From Methanothermobacter sp. K4 (GTDB lineage Archaea; Methanobacteriota; Methanobacteria; Methanobacteriales; Methanothermobacteraceae), in assembly GCF_022014235.1 (NCBI RefSeq), contig NZ_JAKLTD010000002.1:504548-568547 (forward strand): a stretch of DNA of 64,000 nucleotides, in the 5' to 3' direction. Below the pieces are notes generated by a model. It was not told the DNA's origin. It worked only from the letters and a program-made list of their open reading frames with translations, and ran no database searches. Both the position numbers and the translations under genes were made by a program. Below, in pieces: positions 51,974 to 60,569 of this stretch (the stretch's first letter is position 1; each line of letters starts with the position of its first letter).

Positions 51974-52536
51974 TCAGTGAGCCCCTCAAGGTGCAGCCGC
52001 ACCCAGTAATGCCGCAGAATCTCCCTACGCTCCCCCCAGTCAGGAATGTAATACTCAAGGATCCCCCAGAACCTCCTGCTGTGGTTCATCTCCAGCCTAT
52101 GTGCAAGTTCATGGAGAACCACGTACTCCACCAGTTCATCAGGGAGGTATGAGAGTAGTGTGTTGAAGCTCAGGTTACCGCGGGAGCTGCAGCTACCCCA
52201 CCTTGACCTCATCCCCCTGAACCTGACCCTCCCATACGTCACGCCAAGCTCATCTGAATAATGGTCAAGGAATCCCAGGACAAGGGATCTGAACTCATAC
52301 TCACATCGTCTTTGAAGTTCAAAGCCGGATGCAACCCTCAGCATCTCCTCATGCTCATGTAGTTTTCTCTCGATCCAGTCCCTTTTGGATAGGAGGAGAT
52401 CCTCTGGCTTTCCCCTGAAATCCTTTGGGAGTATGAGTCGTATGCTGTCGAATCTGAGTTCTATTCGTGGGTTCTCAACACTCCTGTATATAACCTCATA
52501 CCTACTCCCGCTACCATCTATATTGAACATACTCAT
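51970..52536 (-). CDS. YgjP/DUF45-type zinc metallopeptidase
   Basis: A 188-residue protein with the zincin motif HELAHRLEMNHSRRFW and the upstream RGMRSRWGSCSSRGNLSFN typical of the YgjP (M48-like) family. It is cytoplasmic; the substrate is unknown. GGAGATATAAA precedes the ATG at 52536. Its stop overlaps the end of the frameshifted MTH938-like gene by four bases. Confidence 0.85.
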   Translation of the reverse strand: MSMFNIDGSGSRYEVIYRSVENPRIELRFDSIRLILPKDFRGKPEDLLLSKRDWIERKLHEHEEMLRVASGFELQRRCEYEFRSLVLGFLDHYSDELGVTYGRVRFRGMRSRWGSCSSRGNLSFNTLLSYLPDELVEYVVLHELAHRLEMNHSRRFWGILEYYIPDWGERREILRHYWVRLHLEGLTD

Positions 52537-52664
52537 TTTATATCTCCTTCAGTTAAAAGAACGGCAAGTCCCGTTTCTTGAGATAATAAAGGTTCTAGTT
52601 TCATGTAATTGAGACAGAATATTATTATATCCCAATCAACAATATCACTCCTGGAGTGTTAAAC

Positions 52665-54116
52665 ATGAAGGTTCCAAGATGCATGAGTACACAGCATCCA
52701 GACAATGTGAACCCGCCGTTCTTTGCAGCAGAACCTGAACTCGGTGGTGAAGATGAAATCAGGGAGGCCTACTATGTATTCTCACACCTGGGGTGTGATG
52801 AGCAGATGTGGGACTGTGAGGGCAAGGAGGTTGACAACTACGTCGTTAAGAAGCTCCTCACAAAGTACCAGGCCTTCTTCCAGGATCATGTTCTGGGGGA
52901 GGACCTCAGGTTAACCCTGAGGGTCCCTAACCCCACGGTGGAGAGGGCCGAGGCCAAGATACTCCTGGAGACCCTTGAGAGCATACCGAGATCCTATGAC
53001 ACCGCAAGCCTCTTCTACGGAATGGAAGCAACCCCTGTATTCGAGGTCATACTACCCATGACCTCCTCCAGCAGCTGCCTCAACAGGATCCACAGCTACT
53101 ACCGGGACTTTGTGAAGGGCAAGGAGAGGCTGCAGCTTGCAGATGGAGTAACAGTCAAGGAGTGGATCGGGGAGTTCAGACCCGATGAAATCAATGTTAT
53201 ACCCCTCTTTGAGGACCATGAGGGGATGCTCAACGCAGCCCGTATAACAGCCGAGTACCTTGAAGGTAAGGACCTCACAGGGCAGAGGGTCTTCCTTGCG
53301 AGATCCGACCCGGCAATGAACTACGGAATTATATCAGCCACAGTAATCAACAGGATAGCACTCAGAGACTTCAGGAACCTCGAGGAGGAGACCGGGGTTA
53401 AACTCTACCCGATCATAGGTATGGGGTCAGCCCCATTCAGGGGAAACCTCAGGCCGGATAATGTGAGGGACGTTACAGGGGAATACAGCGGTGCATACAC
53501 CTTCACTGTCCAGTCATCCTTCAAGTACGACCATGAACCAGCAGAGGTCATAAAGGGGATAAGAGAGCTGAGATCAGCGAAACCAGGTAGGGCATCTGAT
53601 ATTGAGACTGAAAGTGCCCTTGAGATCATCTCAGACTACTGCCGGGAGTACCGGAGGCAGGTCATGGACCTGGTGGATATCATAAACAGGGTTGCAAGGT
53701 ACGTCCCGGGCAGAAGGAAGAGGAAACTCCACATTGGACTCTTCGGATATGCCAGGAGTATGGGTAACGTTTCACTCCCAAGGGCAATAACATTCACCGC
53801 AGCCCTTTACTCCCTGGGAGTTCCACCTGAGCTTCTGGGCTTCAATGCACTGTCCTCTGGTGACATTGAATTCATAGAGGATGTCTACCCTGGCCTCAGG
53901 CGTGACCTTGGAGATGCCGCAAGGTACGCCAACCCTGACTCGCCATTCCTCAGCCCTGAGGTTAAATCTGCGGTTGAGGAGTACCTTGAACCTGAATATG
54001 ATGAGGACCACAGGAGGGTCACTGATGAAATCATAAGGGCCCTCAGGGTTAACAGGACTGCCAACCTTCAGGAACTCATACTTGAGGCTGCAAGCCAGAG
54101 GAGATTCCTGGGGTAA
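52665..54116 (+). CDS. ppcA: Archaeal-type phosphoenolpyruvate carboxylase
   Basis: A 483-residue archaeal PEP carboxylase, roughly half the bacterial length, forming oxaloacetate from PEP and bicarbonate for the reductive branch of carbon assimilation. MSTQHPDNVNPPFF, LRVPNPTVERAEAKILLE and FLARSDPAMNYG are family marks. GGAGTG before the ATG at 52665 is preferred over the GTG at 52656. It stands alone with a TATA-like tattattatatc upstream. Confidence 0.95.
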   Translation: MKVPRCMSTQHPDNVNPPFFAAEPELGGEDEIREAYYVFSHLGCDEQMWDCEGKEVDNYVVKKLLTKYQAFFQDHVLGEDLRLTLRVPNPTVERAEAKILLETLESIPRSYDTASLFYGMEATPVFEVILPMTSSSSCLNRIHSYYRDFVKGKERLQLADGVTVKEWIGEFRPDEINVIPLFEDHEGMLNAARITAEYLEGKDLTGQRVFLARSDPAMNYGIISATVINRIALRDFRNLEEETGVKLYPIIGMGSAPFRGNLRPDNVRDVTGEYSGAYTFTVQSSFKYDHEPAEVIKGIRELRSAKPGRASDIETESALEIISDYCREYRRQVMDLVDIINRVARYVPGRRKRKLHIGLFGYARSMGNVSLPRAITFTAALYSLGVPPELLGFNALSSGDIEFIEDVYPGLRRDLGDAARYANPDSPFLSPEVKSAVEEYLEPEYDEDHRRVTDEIIRALRVNRTANLQELILEAASQRRFLG

Positions 54117-54218
54117 CCTCCCTTCTTTTTTTCAACCCCCACATTACAAAATATTAAAATAAAGGTTCTGGAGCAACTTCCCCCTTTTCAGCCCCCAGAT
54201 TCCAAAATGTTAAAATAA
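54115..54218. repeat. Near-tandem imperfect repeat between ppcA and the rhodopsin gene
   Basis: About 45 bases are repeated with changes: 54115-54162 and 54174-54218 share the order cttccc..tttttcarccccc..att.caaaat.ttaaaata. The first includes the T-run terminator of ppcA. The second ends in the promoter of the next gene. Confidence 0.65.
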
Positions 54219-54251
54219 TTTAAGAAATATAATAAATTTGGGGGTTGTTTT

Positions 54252-55076
54252 ATGGATAATGTTGAAAGACTTAAAATGATTGAAAGGTCCCCTATAAGCT
54301 TTGAGGGACTCCGTAAACTGAACATTGCGGCCGGGACACTGCACCTCCTGCAGGGTCTCCTGATGGTTGCACTGGGCTACCTTCTGACCTGGGACAGGGA
54401 CATATACACCTTCTACCTGAAGTTCAAGGTCATATCCCTGAACCCACCGTCCTTCCAGGTGCTCCCGAACCCGGAGGTGGCTTTCACTGTGAGTTACCTG
54501 GGGGTGATACTCGCATCCTTCCTCCTGATCTCCGCGGTTGCACACTTCACCATAGCCTTCCTCAGGAATGAGAGTTACGTTGAGAACCTCAAGAGGGGGA
54601 TGAACCCCTACCGCTGGTACGAGTATGCCTTCTCCAGTTCAATAATGATCGTCATACTGGCCACCTTTGTGGGTGTATGGGACCTCTGGTCACTTGTGAT
54701 GATCTTTGTGCTGAATGCCTCAATGATAATGTTCGGTTACCTCATGGAGAAGATCAACCAGTACACCGAGAAGATCGACTGGTCACCCTACCTGCTTGGC
54801 TGTATAGCTGGTTTCACGCCCTGGATCGTCATTGCAGCATACTTTGTGGCGGCCCTTGGTTCATCAGAGACCCAGCCACCTGACTTCGTGTACCTTGCAC
54901 TCCTACTCTACTTTGTGATGTTCAACACGTTCTCCATCAACATGCTGCTCCAGTACAAGGGTGTCGGTAAGTGGAGGGACTACCTCTACGGTGAGCGGGT
55001 GTACATCATACTGAGCCTCGTTGCCAAGACCATACTGGCCTGGCTGGTATTCATAGGGGTCTTCTCACCATTCTAA
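54252..55076 (+). CDS. Heliorhodopsin
   Basis: A 274-residue seven-helix protein with heliorhodopsin hallmarks: LHLLQG in helix 1 (His31), AVAHFTIAF in helix 2 (His98), RWYEYAFSSSIMIV in helix 3 (Glu124, expected counterion), VGKWRDYLYGERVYIIL before helix 7, and SLVAKTILAW with Lys259 as the retinal Schiff base. Heliorhodopsins are inverted relative to type 1 rhodopsins and are not known as pumps; sensing or enzyme control is proposed. No retinal synthesis gene is in the window. Family is confident by eye; light function in a strict anaerobe is inference. Confidence 0.88.
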   Translation: MDNVERLKMIERSPISFEGLRKLNIAAGTLHLLQGLLMVALGYLLTWDRDIYTFYLKFKVISLNPPSFQVLPNPEVAFTVSYLGVILASFLLISAVAHFTIAFLRNESYVENLKRGMNPYRWYEYAFSSSIMIVILATFVGVWDLWSLVMIFVLNASMIMFGYLMEKINQYTEKIDWSPYLLGCIAGFTPWIVIAAYFVAALGSSETQPPDFVYLALLLYFVMFNTFSINMLLQYKGVGKWRDYLYGERVYIILSLVAKTILAWLVFIGVFSPF

Positions 55077-55207
55077 TTATTGGACCAGCCATGCCAGGTC
55101 TTCCAACCATTCTAACTTTATTTTTTCAACCTCAAACAGAACCGCAAACTATTTATATGGCTTCCACTTAACACTTATCTTGCCGATATGAACTGTTTTT
55201 CACATAC

Positions 55208-55279
55208 AGTCCCGTGGGGTAATGGCAATCCTGATGGACTCTGGATCCATCGATAGCGGTTCGACTCCGCTCGGGACTA
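55208..55279 (+). tRNA. tRNA-Gln (CTG)
   Basis: A 72-base cloverleaf: acceptor AGTCCCG pairs with CGGGACT, the T-arm is GCGGTTCGACTCCGC, and the anticodon loop CTCTGGA gives CTG (reads CAG). The discriminator is A and CCA is not encoded. A TATA-like tatttatatgg lies about 55 bases upstream. In methanogens it is charged with Glu and amidated by GatDE. Confidence 0.93.
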
Positions 55280-55342
55280 TCCCCCCAACCCCCCTTTATC
55301 GAAACCTATTTATTATGAACCTCACCACCTATTAACTGTCAT

Positions 55343-55415
<73 letters not shown>

Positions 55416-55440
55416 CAAATCAACTTATTCTGTGTCTGGA

Positions 55441-56535
55441 ATGGAAGAACTCCTCATAATAGGCGTAAACACAAGACCCGTTGCTGAATCAGCCTTCAGG
55501 GCTGGTTACACTGTCTACTCTGCATCCTACTACTGCACACTGGACTTCCGTGGATACACAGAGAGGAGGTGCATCCTCCAGGAGCAGAGCGGTGAAAGCT
55601 GCGGCAGGTTCCAGGAGAACTTCACTACAGAGAAACTCCTTGAAGCAGCATCTGATTTTATAGAAAGGGCTGATGGCATAATACCCCTGACAGGGGCCCC
55701 TGGACTTCCAGAGGATAAGGTGCTGGGTAACCCACATGCAGACCACGTGGAGGACAAGTACCGCCTCTACCAGAGGATAAAGAACTCATACCCCACTCCA
55801 GAGACCCACCTCATCACTGACCCCCAGGAAGCACTGGAGATTGTATCCTGTGATGAGAAGAGGTACCTCATAAAGCCTGTGAGGGGTGCCGGGGGCTTCG
55901 GTGTCATGGATTTCCATGAGGCCAGTGGCGAGTTCCTGCTGCAGGAGTACATTGAGGGCGTACCTGTGAGTGCCTCGGTGCTATCAACGGGCTCCGAGGC
56001 AATGACCATCCTCACAAGCAGGCAGATCATCAAAAGGGACATCCCTGGATTTGAGGGCCAGTTCATCTACGCAGGTAACATGACACCGGGACCCCGTGGT
56101 GTGATTGAGGAGATGGCAGAGGACCTCATACTTGACCTCTCACTCAGGGGCTCCAATGGTGTTGACTTCATCATGCAGGGCTCTGATCTTTATGTTGTGG
56201 AGGTGAACCCCCGCATACAGGGGACATTTGAGTGTGCCGAGGCATCTCTGGGTATAAACATGGCTGAAGCCCATATAATGGCGTGTATGGGTGAGCTCAT
56301 TGAAAAATCAGACCCTCTCAGGTATGCTGTTAAGAGGATACTCTATGCCCCCTCAAGGTGCATGGTGGGTGATATGAAAATCAGGGGGGTCCATGACATC
56401 CCATTCCCTGGTGCAATAGTTGAGGAGGGCGAGCCCCTCGTAACTGTGATGGCTGCAGATGAAAACCCTGAAAGGGCGCTTTCAGTTGCATCAATGAGGT
56501 GCTCCATGGTCAGAAAAAAACTGAAACCCCTCTAG
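55441..56535 (+). CDS. ATP-grasp carboligase-like protein (COG2232 type)
   Basis: A 364-residue ATP-grasp protein: an N-terminal Rossmann-like domain (LLIIGVNTRPVAESAFRAGY), an ATP-binding lobe (KPVRGAGGFGVMDF), and a metal site VVEVNPRIQGTFECAE. Relatives ligate carboxylates to amines and some act in archaeal cofactor synthesis; the substrate here is unknown. The open frame reaches back into the tRNA, so the ATG at 55441 is the first usable start, with no strong ribosome site. Its last codons are repeated at 56566. Confidence 0.78.
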   Translation: MEELLIIGVNTRPVAESAFRAGYTVYSASYYCTLDFRGYTERRCILQEQSGESCGRFQENFTTEKLLEAASDFIERADGIIPLTGAPGLPEDKVLGNPHADHVEDKYRLYQRIKNSYPTPETHLITDPQEALEIVSCDEKRYLIKPVRGAGGFGVMDFHEASGEFLLQEYIEGVPVSASVLSTGSEAMTILTSRQIIKRDIPGFEGQFIYAGNMTPGPRGVIEEMAEDLILDLSLRGSNGVDFIMQGSDLYVVEVNPRIQGTFECAEASLGINMAEAHIMACMGELIEKSDPLRYAVKRILYAPSRCMVGDMKIRGVHDIPFPGAIVEEGEPLVTVMAADENPERALSVASMRCSMVRKKLKPL

Positions 56536-56595
56536 CCACCAAACAGAAAAAATAGGGAACTCCTAAGGTGCTCCATGGTCAGAAAAACTGAAACC
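56497..56595. repeat. Duplicated 3' end of the ATP-grasp gene
   Basis: 56497-56528 (32 bp, aggtgctccatggtcagaaa onward) recurs at 56566-56595 (30 bp) with two fewer A in the A-run. The second copy is noncoding, between convergent stops. It duplicates the last codons of the gene just past its stop. Confidence 0.85.
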
Positions 56596-56598
56596 TAA

Positions 56599-56748
56599 TT
56601 ATATTATGCCGAGAAGCAGGAGTATCAGCATTATGGTGCCTATGGTGATGAGCACTGTGCTCAGAATCATGCCACCTGTCATTAAAAGGAAGAGTTTAGC
56701 CCTTCTATCCGGGTCCTTAAGGTACTCCTTAAGCGGATCCTTACTCAT
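56599..56748 (-). CDS. 49-residue single-helix membrane protein
   Basis: ATG at 56748 preceded by GGGAGGTTGATG, ending at TAA 56599. The peptide has a charged N-terminus (MSKDPLKEYLKDPDRRAKLF) and a long hydrophobic helix (ILSTVLITIGTIMLILLLLG). It starts 14 bases after the DUF61 stop on the same strand, so the two are likely cotranscribed. Strong signals make it a real small gene; function unknown. Confidence 0.72.
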   Translation of the reverse strand: MSKDPLKEYLKDPDRRAKLFLLMTGGMILSTVLITIGTIMLILLLLGII

Positions 56749-56762
56749 ATCATCAACCTCCC

Positions 56763-57170
56763 TTAAAATTCCCTCACAAGGAATATGTACTGTGTTGCCG
56801 TTGGAAACCGTGCCCTCAGCACCCTGATCTCGGGCCTGTAAATGTAGATTTCATCCCCCTCATCGTTCCTCCCAAGAACCTCACTGACCACCTTAACCTC
56901 AACCTCACCTGCTATCCTTGCACCTGATGTATCCGATTCTATTTCAATGTAGATGGGTAACCTCAAACGGCGTGCCTCCTGGGGTGTCAGCATGTCCCTG
57001 AGCTCCTCGAGTTCAGCCCATTTGAACCTGTGCCTGGTACCATCAGAACCCAGGACGTGGGGTTTATCCTCCCCCAGGAGCTCCTCCAGGGTCTTTCTCC
57101 TGGAGGGGAGGTGCCTGTTGAGGTTGAAGATCTCCTTCTTTATGAGCCTGTCTGACCTGTCACCTCTCAT
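56763..57170 (-). CDS. DUF61 (UPF0216) protein
   Basis: A 135-residue archaeal protein: EIFNLNRHLPSRRKTLEELL, RHRFKWAELEEL, then RLRLPIYIEIES and a C-terminal RPEIRVLRARFPTATQYIFLV. The family is conserved in methanogens with no known role. It shares a leftward transcript with the small membrane protein. Confidence 0.82.
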   Translation of the reverse strand: MRGDRSDRLIKKEIFNLNRHLPSRRKTLEELLGEDKPHVLGSDGTRHRFKWAELEELRDMLTPQEARRLRLPIYIEIESDTSGARIAGEVEVKVVSEVLGRNDEGDEIYIYRPEIRVLRARFPTATQYIFLVREF

Positions 57171-57232
57171 CGTATAGGCTATGTTTTATATTCTATAAAA
57201 GATTAATATCTTAACTGGATGGAGGGTGGACC

Positions 57233-57565
57233 TTGGATATTGATATAGAGCAGTGCAGGGAAAATGATAAGATAAAGGAGATAATAAGCAGCAGCGGACT
57301 CCCTATAAAGTACATAAAACTTCTTCTGAGACTCTCCGATGGCATATACATAAATGGGGTTAACTACAACGTTAAGATCACAGATGATGGTGTTTCAATC
57401 CTCCTCATATCCTCCAAGCCCGAGAACAGGACAGGTGTATTCCGGACAGGTGCCCTTACCAACATATTCTACCGTATACGTGAAATTGAAAAGGAGAACG
57501 AGGAGATTGAAACCGAGACCCGTGTCAGTGACGGCCTGATAGAGGTAAGGATCCAGTTTGGCTGA
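57233..57565 (+). CDS. Hypothetical 110-residue protein
   Basis: TTG at 57233 behind GGAGGGTGG. The sequence alternates hydrophobic and charged strands (INGVNYNVKITDDGVSILLIS) and ends with a charged helix (REIEKENEEIETETRVSDG). No family recognised. It ends 13 bases before the coiled-coil gene, with which it probably forms an operon divergent from DUF61. Confidence 0.6.
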   Translation: MDIDIEQCRENDKIKEIISSSGLPIKYIKLLLRLSDGIYINGVNYNVKITDDGVSILLISSKPENRTGVFRTGALTNIFYRIREIEKENEEIETETRVSDGLIEVRIQFG

Positions 57566-57578
57566 CGGGTGGTGGGTG

Positions 57579-58001
57579 ATGGATCCAGATGAATACCAGA
57601 GCATCCTCATGGAACTTGCAGATTTCAGTGAAATCGACACATCAACCATAGCATCAACCAGGAAGTCCCTCATGGAACTCACTGAGAGGAGAGAACAGTT
57701 ACTTGAGATCCAGAAGCGGATAAAGAGGGATATCCGGGGGACTGAACGCTACTACCTGGATCGGATGGCAGAGATAAGAAGTGAGGTTGAGGACCTCAAG
57801 GAGAACTCGTCCAGGTTTAAAAGGATAATAACAGGTAACCCTGCGGCTGCACAGGCAAAGGCCATGAGACAGCTCCAGAGAAACCGCGAAGCGCTTGTCG
57901 AGACATACAGGGGACTCCTTGAGTACACAGAGGAACTCCTTGAGTACACCGAGGACCTGATGATCGAACTCTATGATTCAATAAAGTCGTTTTTTGGATA
58001 A
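57579..58001 (+). CDS. Coiled-coil protein, unknown function
   Basis: A 140-residue protein, mostly heptad-like helix rich in Glu, Arg and Leu (SLMELTERREQLLEIQKRIK, then YRGLLEYTEELLEYTEDLM). It resembles a structural or tether protein. The open frame begins at 57558, but GGTGGTGGGTG before the ATG at 57579 is preferred. T- and A-runs after the stop separate it from the converging ATP synthase operon. Confidence 0.6.
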   Translation: MDPDEYQSILMELADFSEIDTSTIASTRKSLMELTERREQLLEIQKRIKRDIRGTERYYLDRMAEIRSEVEDLKENSSRFKRIITGNPAAAQAKAMRQLQRNREALVETYRGLLEYTEELLEYTEDLMIELYDSIKSFFG

Positions 58002-58117
58002 AGGATCCTTTTCACACCATAAGTCAGTAGATTGATAAAAAACCCTTTTAAAATCCCAGATAAAAAGATCCCTTTACCCTAGACCAAAAAACCCTTTTTT
58101 TAAAATTAAAAAAATAT

Positions 58118-58501
58118 TTAGTGGGTTAGCTCAACAGGGAGGATTATGAGGACTCCCAGGAGGTCGTTCCTGCTTATCTTTCCATCCACTGCAGCCACAA
58201 AGGTCGCATGGTCAGCCTTACGGTCCATGCTTATTGGTAGGGGTGTCTCCTCCCCGGCCGCTATTGGATGACCCAGGGGGTTTGTGGCGTAGGCACACAT
58301 GAAGACTATGTGATTTGCTGGTATGCTGATCTCCTTTATCTTCACGGGTTTTGCCTCGCCGGCCCTCACCTCAACATCCTCATCTGCAATGATGGCCCTG
58401 AGGTTGCCGTAGACCTCACCCATCTTAAAGTCCACGAGCTCCCTCTTATACCTCTCCTCGGCCTCACGGACCTGCCCGAGCCTTGTAAGTATCCTAACCA
58501 T
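58118..58501 (-). CDS. DUF22 protein at the end of the ATP synthase operon
   Basis: A 127-residue protein of the archaeal DUF22 family (VKIKEISIPANHIVFMCAYATNP, GHPIAAGEETPLPI, ISRNDLLGVLIILPV). Function unknown. Its ATG at 58501 overlaps the atpD stop by one base (TGATG), behind GGAGTG, so it is translated with the ATP synthase. That fixed position hints at a role in assembly or ion coupling, which is inference. Confidence 0.8.
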   Translation of the reverse strand: MVRILTRLGQVREAEERYKRELVDFKMGEVYGNLRAIIADEDVEVRAGEAKPVKIKEISIPANHIVFMCAYATNPLGHPIAAGEETPLPISMDRKADHATFVAAVDGKISRNDLLGVLIILPVELTH

Positions 58502-59142
58502 CACTCCATCTCCATGGATTTCTTGATCATCTTCAACCTGACGAAGTTCTCCCTCTCCATCTCCTCGAGCCTCATCTCAATGTACTTGACGGTGTTCTTG
58601 AGTCTCGGAATTATGATGTGTTCAAGGGCGTTGACCCTTCGCTTGGTTGACTCTATCTCACCGGCAAGGAGCCTTATGGTCTTCTCGATTTCACCGAGTT
58701 CTATTATGAGTGCCAGGGACTCCTCGAATTTACTGGCTGCCTCGTCAAGCTTGACCGATGTATCCACAAGACCATAGCCACGCTCAACCACAGTCCTCCT
58801 GGTTGAACGGGCATCCACAACAGGGACCACGACACCCATTATGCTCCTTGAGTCTATGTCAACCTCCACCGACTCCCTCACTGACATGGCGGCCCTCTCA
58901 ACCGCGGCATCACCCATGAGTACCTGGGCCTCTGTGAGGTCCATGAAGGCCTCCCTGAGGTGCTCCTCCACCTTTTCACGGGAACCCTTAACCCTCTCAA
59001 GGATGTTGAAGAACTCCATAATAAGGGCGTTCCTCTTCTCCTTGAGGAGACTGTAACCCTTAACAGCGAGTTTCTCCCGCTGCTTGAGTTTCAGGAGCTC
59101 CATCCTTGTGGGGTTGATTCCCTCAATCATTTCCTGTGCCAT
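58501..59142 (-). CDS. atpD: A-type ATP synthase subunit D
   Basis: A 213-residue long-coiled-coil central stalk subunit ([30 protein letters not shown] at the N-terminus; a second helix from about 150). It rotates inside the A3B3 head. GGAGAGGTAGCAG precedes the ATG. It follows atpB after about 33 bases. Confidence 0.95.
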   Translation of the reverse strand: MAQEMIEGINPTRMELLKLKQREKLAVKGYSLLKEKRNALIMEFFNILERVKGSREKVEEHLREAFMDLTEAQVLMGDAAVERAAMSVRESVEVDIDSRSIMGVVVPVVDARSTRRTVVERGYGLVDTSVKLDEAASKFEESLALIIELGEIEKTIRLLAGEIESTKRRVNALEHIIIPRLKNTVKYIEMRLEEMERENFVRLKMIKKSMEME

Positions 59143-59175
59143 CTGCTACCTCTCCTGAAAAAATATGTTGGGTGT

Positions 59176-60567
59176 TTATTCGGCACCCGGGAGGTACTTG
59201 GGTATGTGCTCCTCGCGGACCCTCTTGAGTTCGGACCTCGGGAGGAGTGACAGGAGCTCCCAGCCAAGGTTGAGGGTCTCCTCTATGGAGCGGTCCTCAT
59301 CACGTGCCTGGGTGATGAAGCGTTTCTCGAATTCATCAGCGAATTTGAGGAACTTCCTGTCCCTCTCTGTGAGGGCCTCCTCACCCACAACAGCCATGAG
59401 GTCCCTTAAATCACGACCCTCAGCGTAGGCACTGTAGAGCTGATCAGAGACACCACTGTGGTCCTCACGTGTCCTTCCCTCGCCGATACCACCACTCATG
59501 AGCCTTGATAGTGATGGCAGCACATCCACAGGTGGGTATATACCCTTACGGTGGAGGTCACAGCTCAGCACTATCTGGCCCTCTGTGATGTAACCGGTGA
59601 GGTCAGGTATCGGGTGGGTGATGTCGTCCTGTGGCATCACAAGTATTGGCATCTGGGTGATTGACCCCTCCTTGCCAACTATACGGCCTGCCCTCTCATA
59701 GAGGCTTGCAAGGTCAGTGTACATGTAACCGGGGTAACCCCTTCGGCCGGGGACCTCCTCCCTTGCAGCTGATATCTCCCTGAGGGCCTCACAGTAGTTT
59801 GTAAGGTCGGTGAGGATAACAAGCACGTGCATGTCGTGTTCAAAGGCAAAGTATTCTGCTGTTGTCAGCGCCATCCTCGGGGTGATGATACGCTCAATGG
59901 CAGGGTCGTCTGCCAGGTTCATGAACACTGTAACCCTTTCAAGGGCGCCTGTCCTCTCGAAGTCCCTCATGAAGTAGTTTGCCTCTTCGTGGGTGATACC
60001 CATCGCTGCAAAGATAACCGCAAATTCGCTCTCCTCTGCAAGCACCTTCGCCTGCCTTGCGATCTGTGCGGCCAGTTCGTTGTGTGGAAGCCCTGAACCT
60101 GAGAATATCGGGAGTTTCTGACCCCTAACAAGGGTGTTCATCCCGTCTATGGTTGATATACCTGTCTGTATGAACTCCGCAGGGAACTCCCTTGCAGCGG
60201 GGTTCATTGGGCTACCGTTGATGTCGAGTTCCTTCTCAGGGATTATCTCAGGGCCGCCGTCTATTGGTTTCCCTGTACCGTCGAATATACGGCCCATCAT
60301 GTCAAGGGATACGCCGATCTTGGCTGTTTCACCTGTGAACCTTATCTTTGTGGTCTCTGTGTTGAGGTCACTTGTACCCTCAAAGACCTGGACGACAGCC
60401 AGGTCCTCCTTTACCTCAAGGACCTGTCCCCTTCTCTTCTCACCTGTGGGTGTTTCAATCTCCACTATCTCACTGTAGGCAACCCCTTCAACACCCTCAA
60501 CGATCATCAGAGGCCCTGAAACCTCTGTGACGGTGGTGTATTCTCGGGTTTTGATGTTAACGTTCAT
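59176..60567 (-). CDS. atpB: A-type ATP synthase subunit B
   Basis: A 463-residue non-catalytic nucleotide-binding subunit of the head. The P-loop position carries [14 protein letters not shown] instead of GxxxxGKT, as in all V/A-type B subunits. [33 protein letters not shown] is typical. GAGGTGTGAAG places the start at ATG 60567; the GTG at 60573 overlapping atpA is less likely. Length is normal. Confidence 0.95.
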   Translation of the reverse strand: MNVNIKTREYTTVTEVSGPLMIVEGVEGVAYSEIVEIETPTGEKRRGQVLEVKEDLAVVQVFEGTSDLNTETTKIRFTGETAKIGVSLDMMGRIFDGTGKPIDGGPEIIPEKELDINGSPMNPAAREFPAEFIQTGISTIDGMNTLVRGQKLPIFSGSGLPHNELAAQIARQAKVLAEESEFAVIFAAMGITHEEANYFMRDFERTGALERVTVFMNLADDPAIERIITPRMALTTAEYFAFEHDMHVLVILTDLTNYCEALREISAAREEVPGRRGYPGYMYTDLASLYERAGRIVGKEGSITQMPILVMPQDDITHPIPDLTGYITEGQIVLSCDLHRKGIYPPVDVLPSLSRLMSGGIGEGRTREDHSGVSDQLYSAYAEGRDLRDLMAVVGEEALTERDRKFLKFADEFEKRFITQARDEDRSIEETLNLGWELLSLLPRSELKRVREEHIPKYLPGAE

Positions 60568-60569
60568 CT

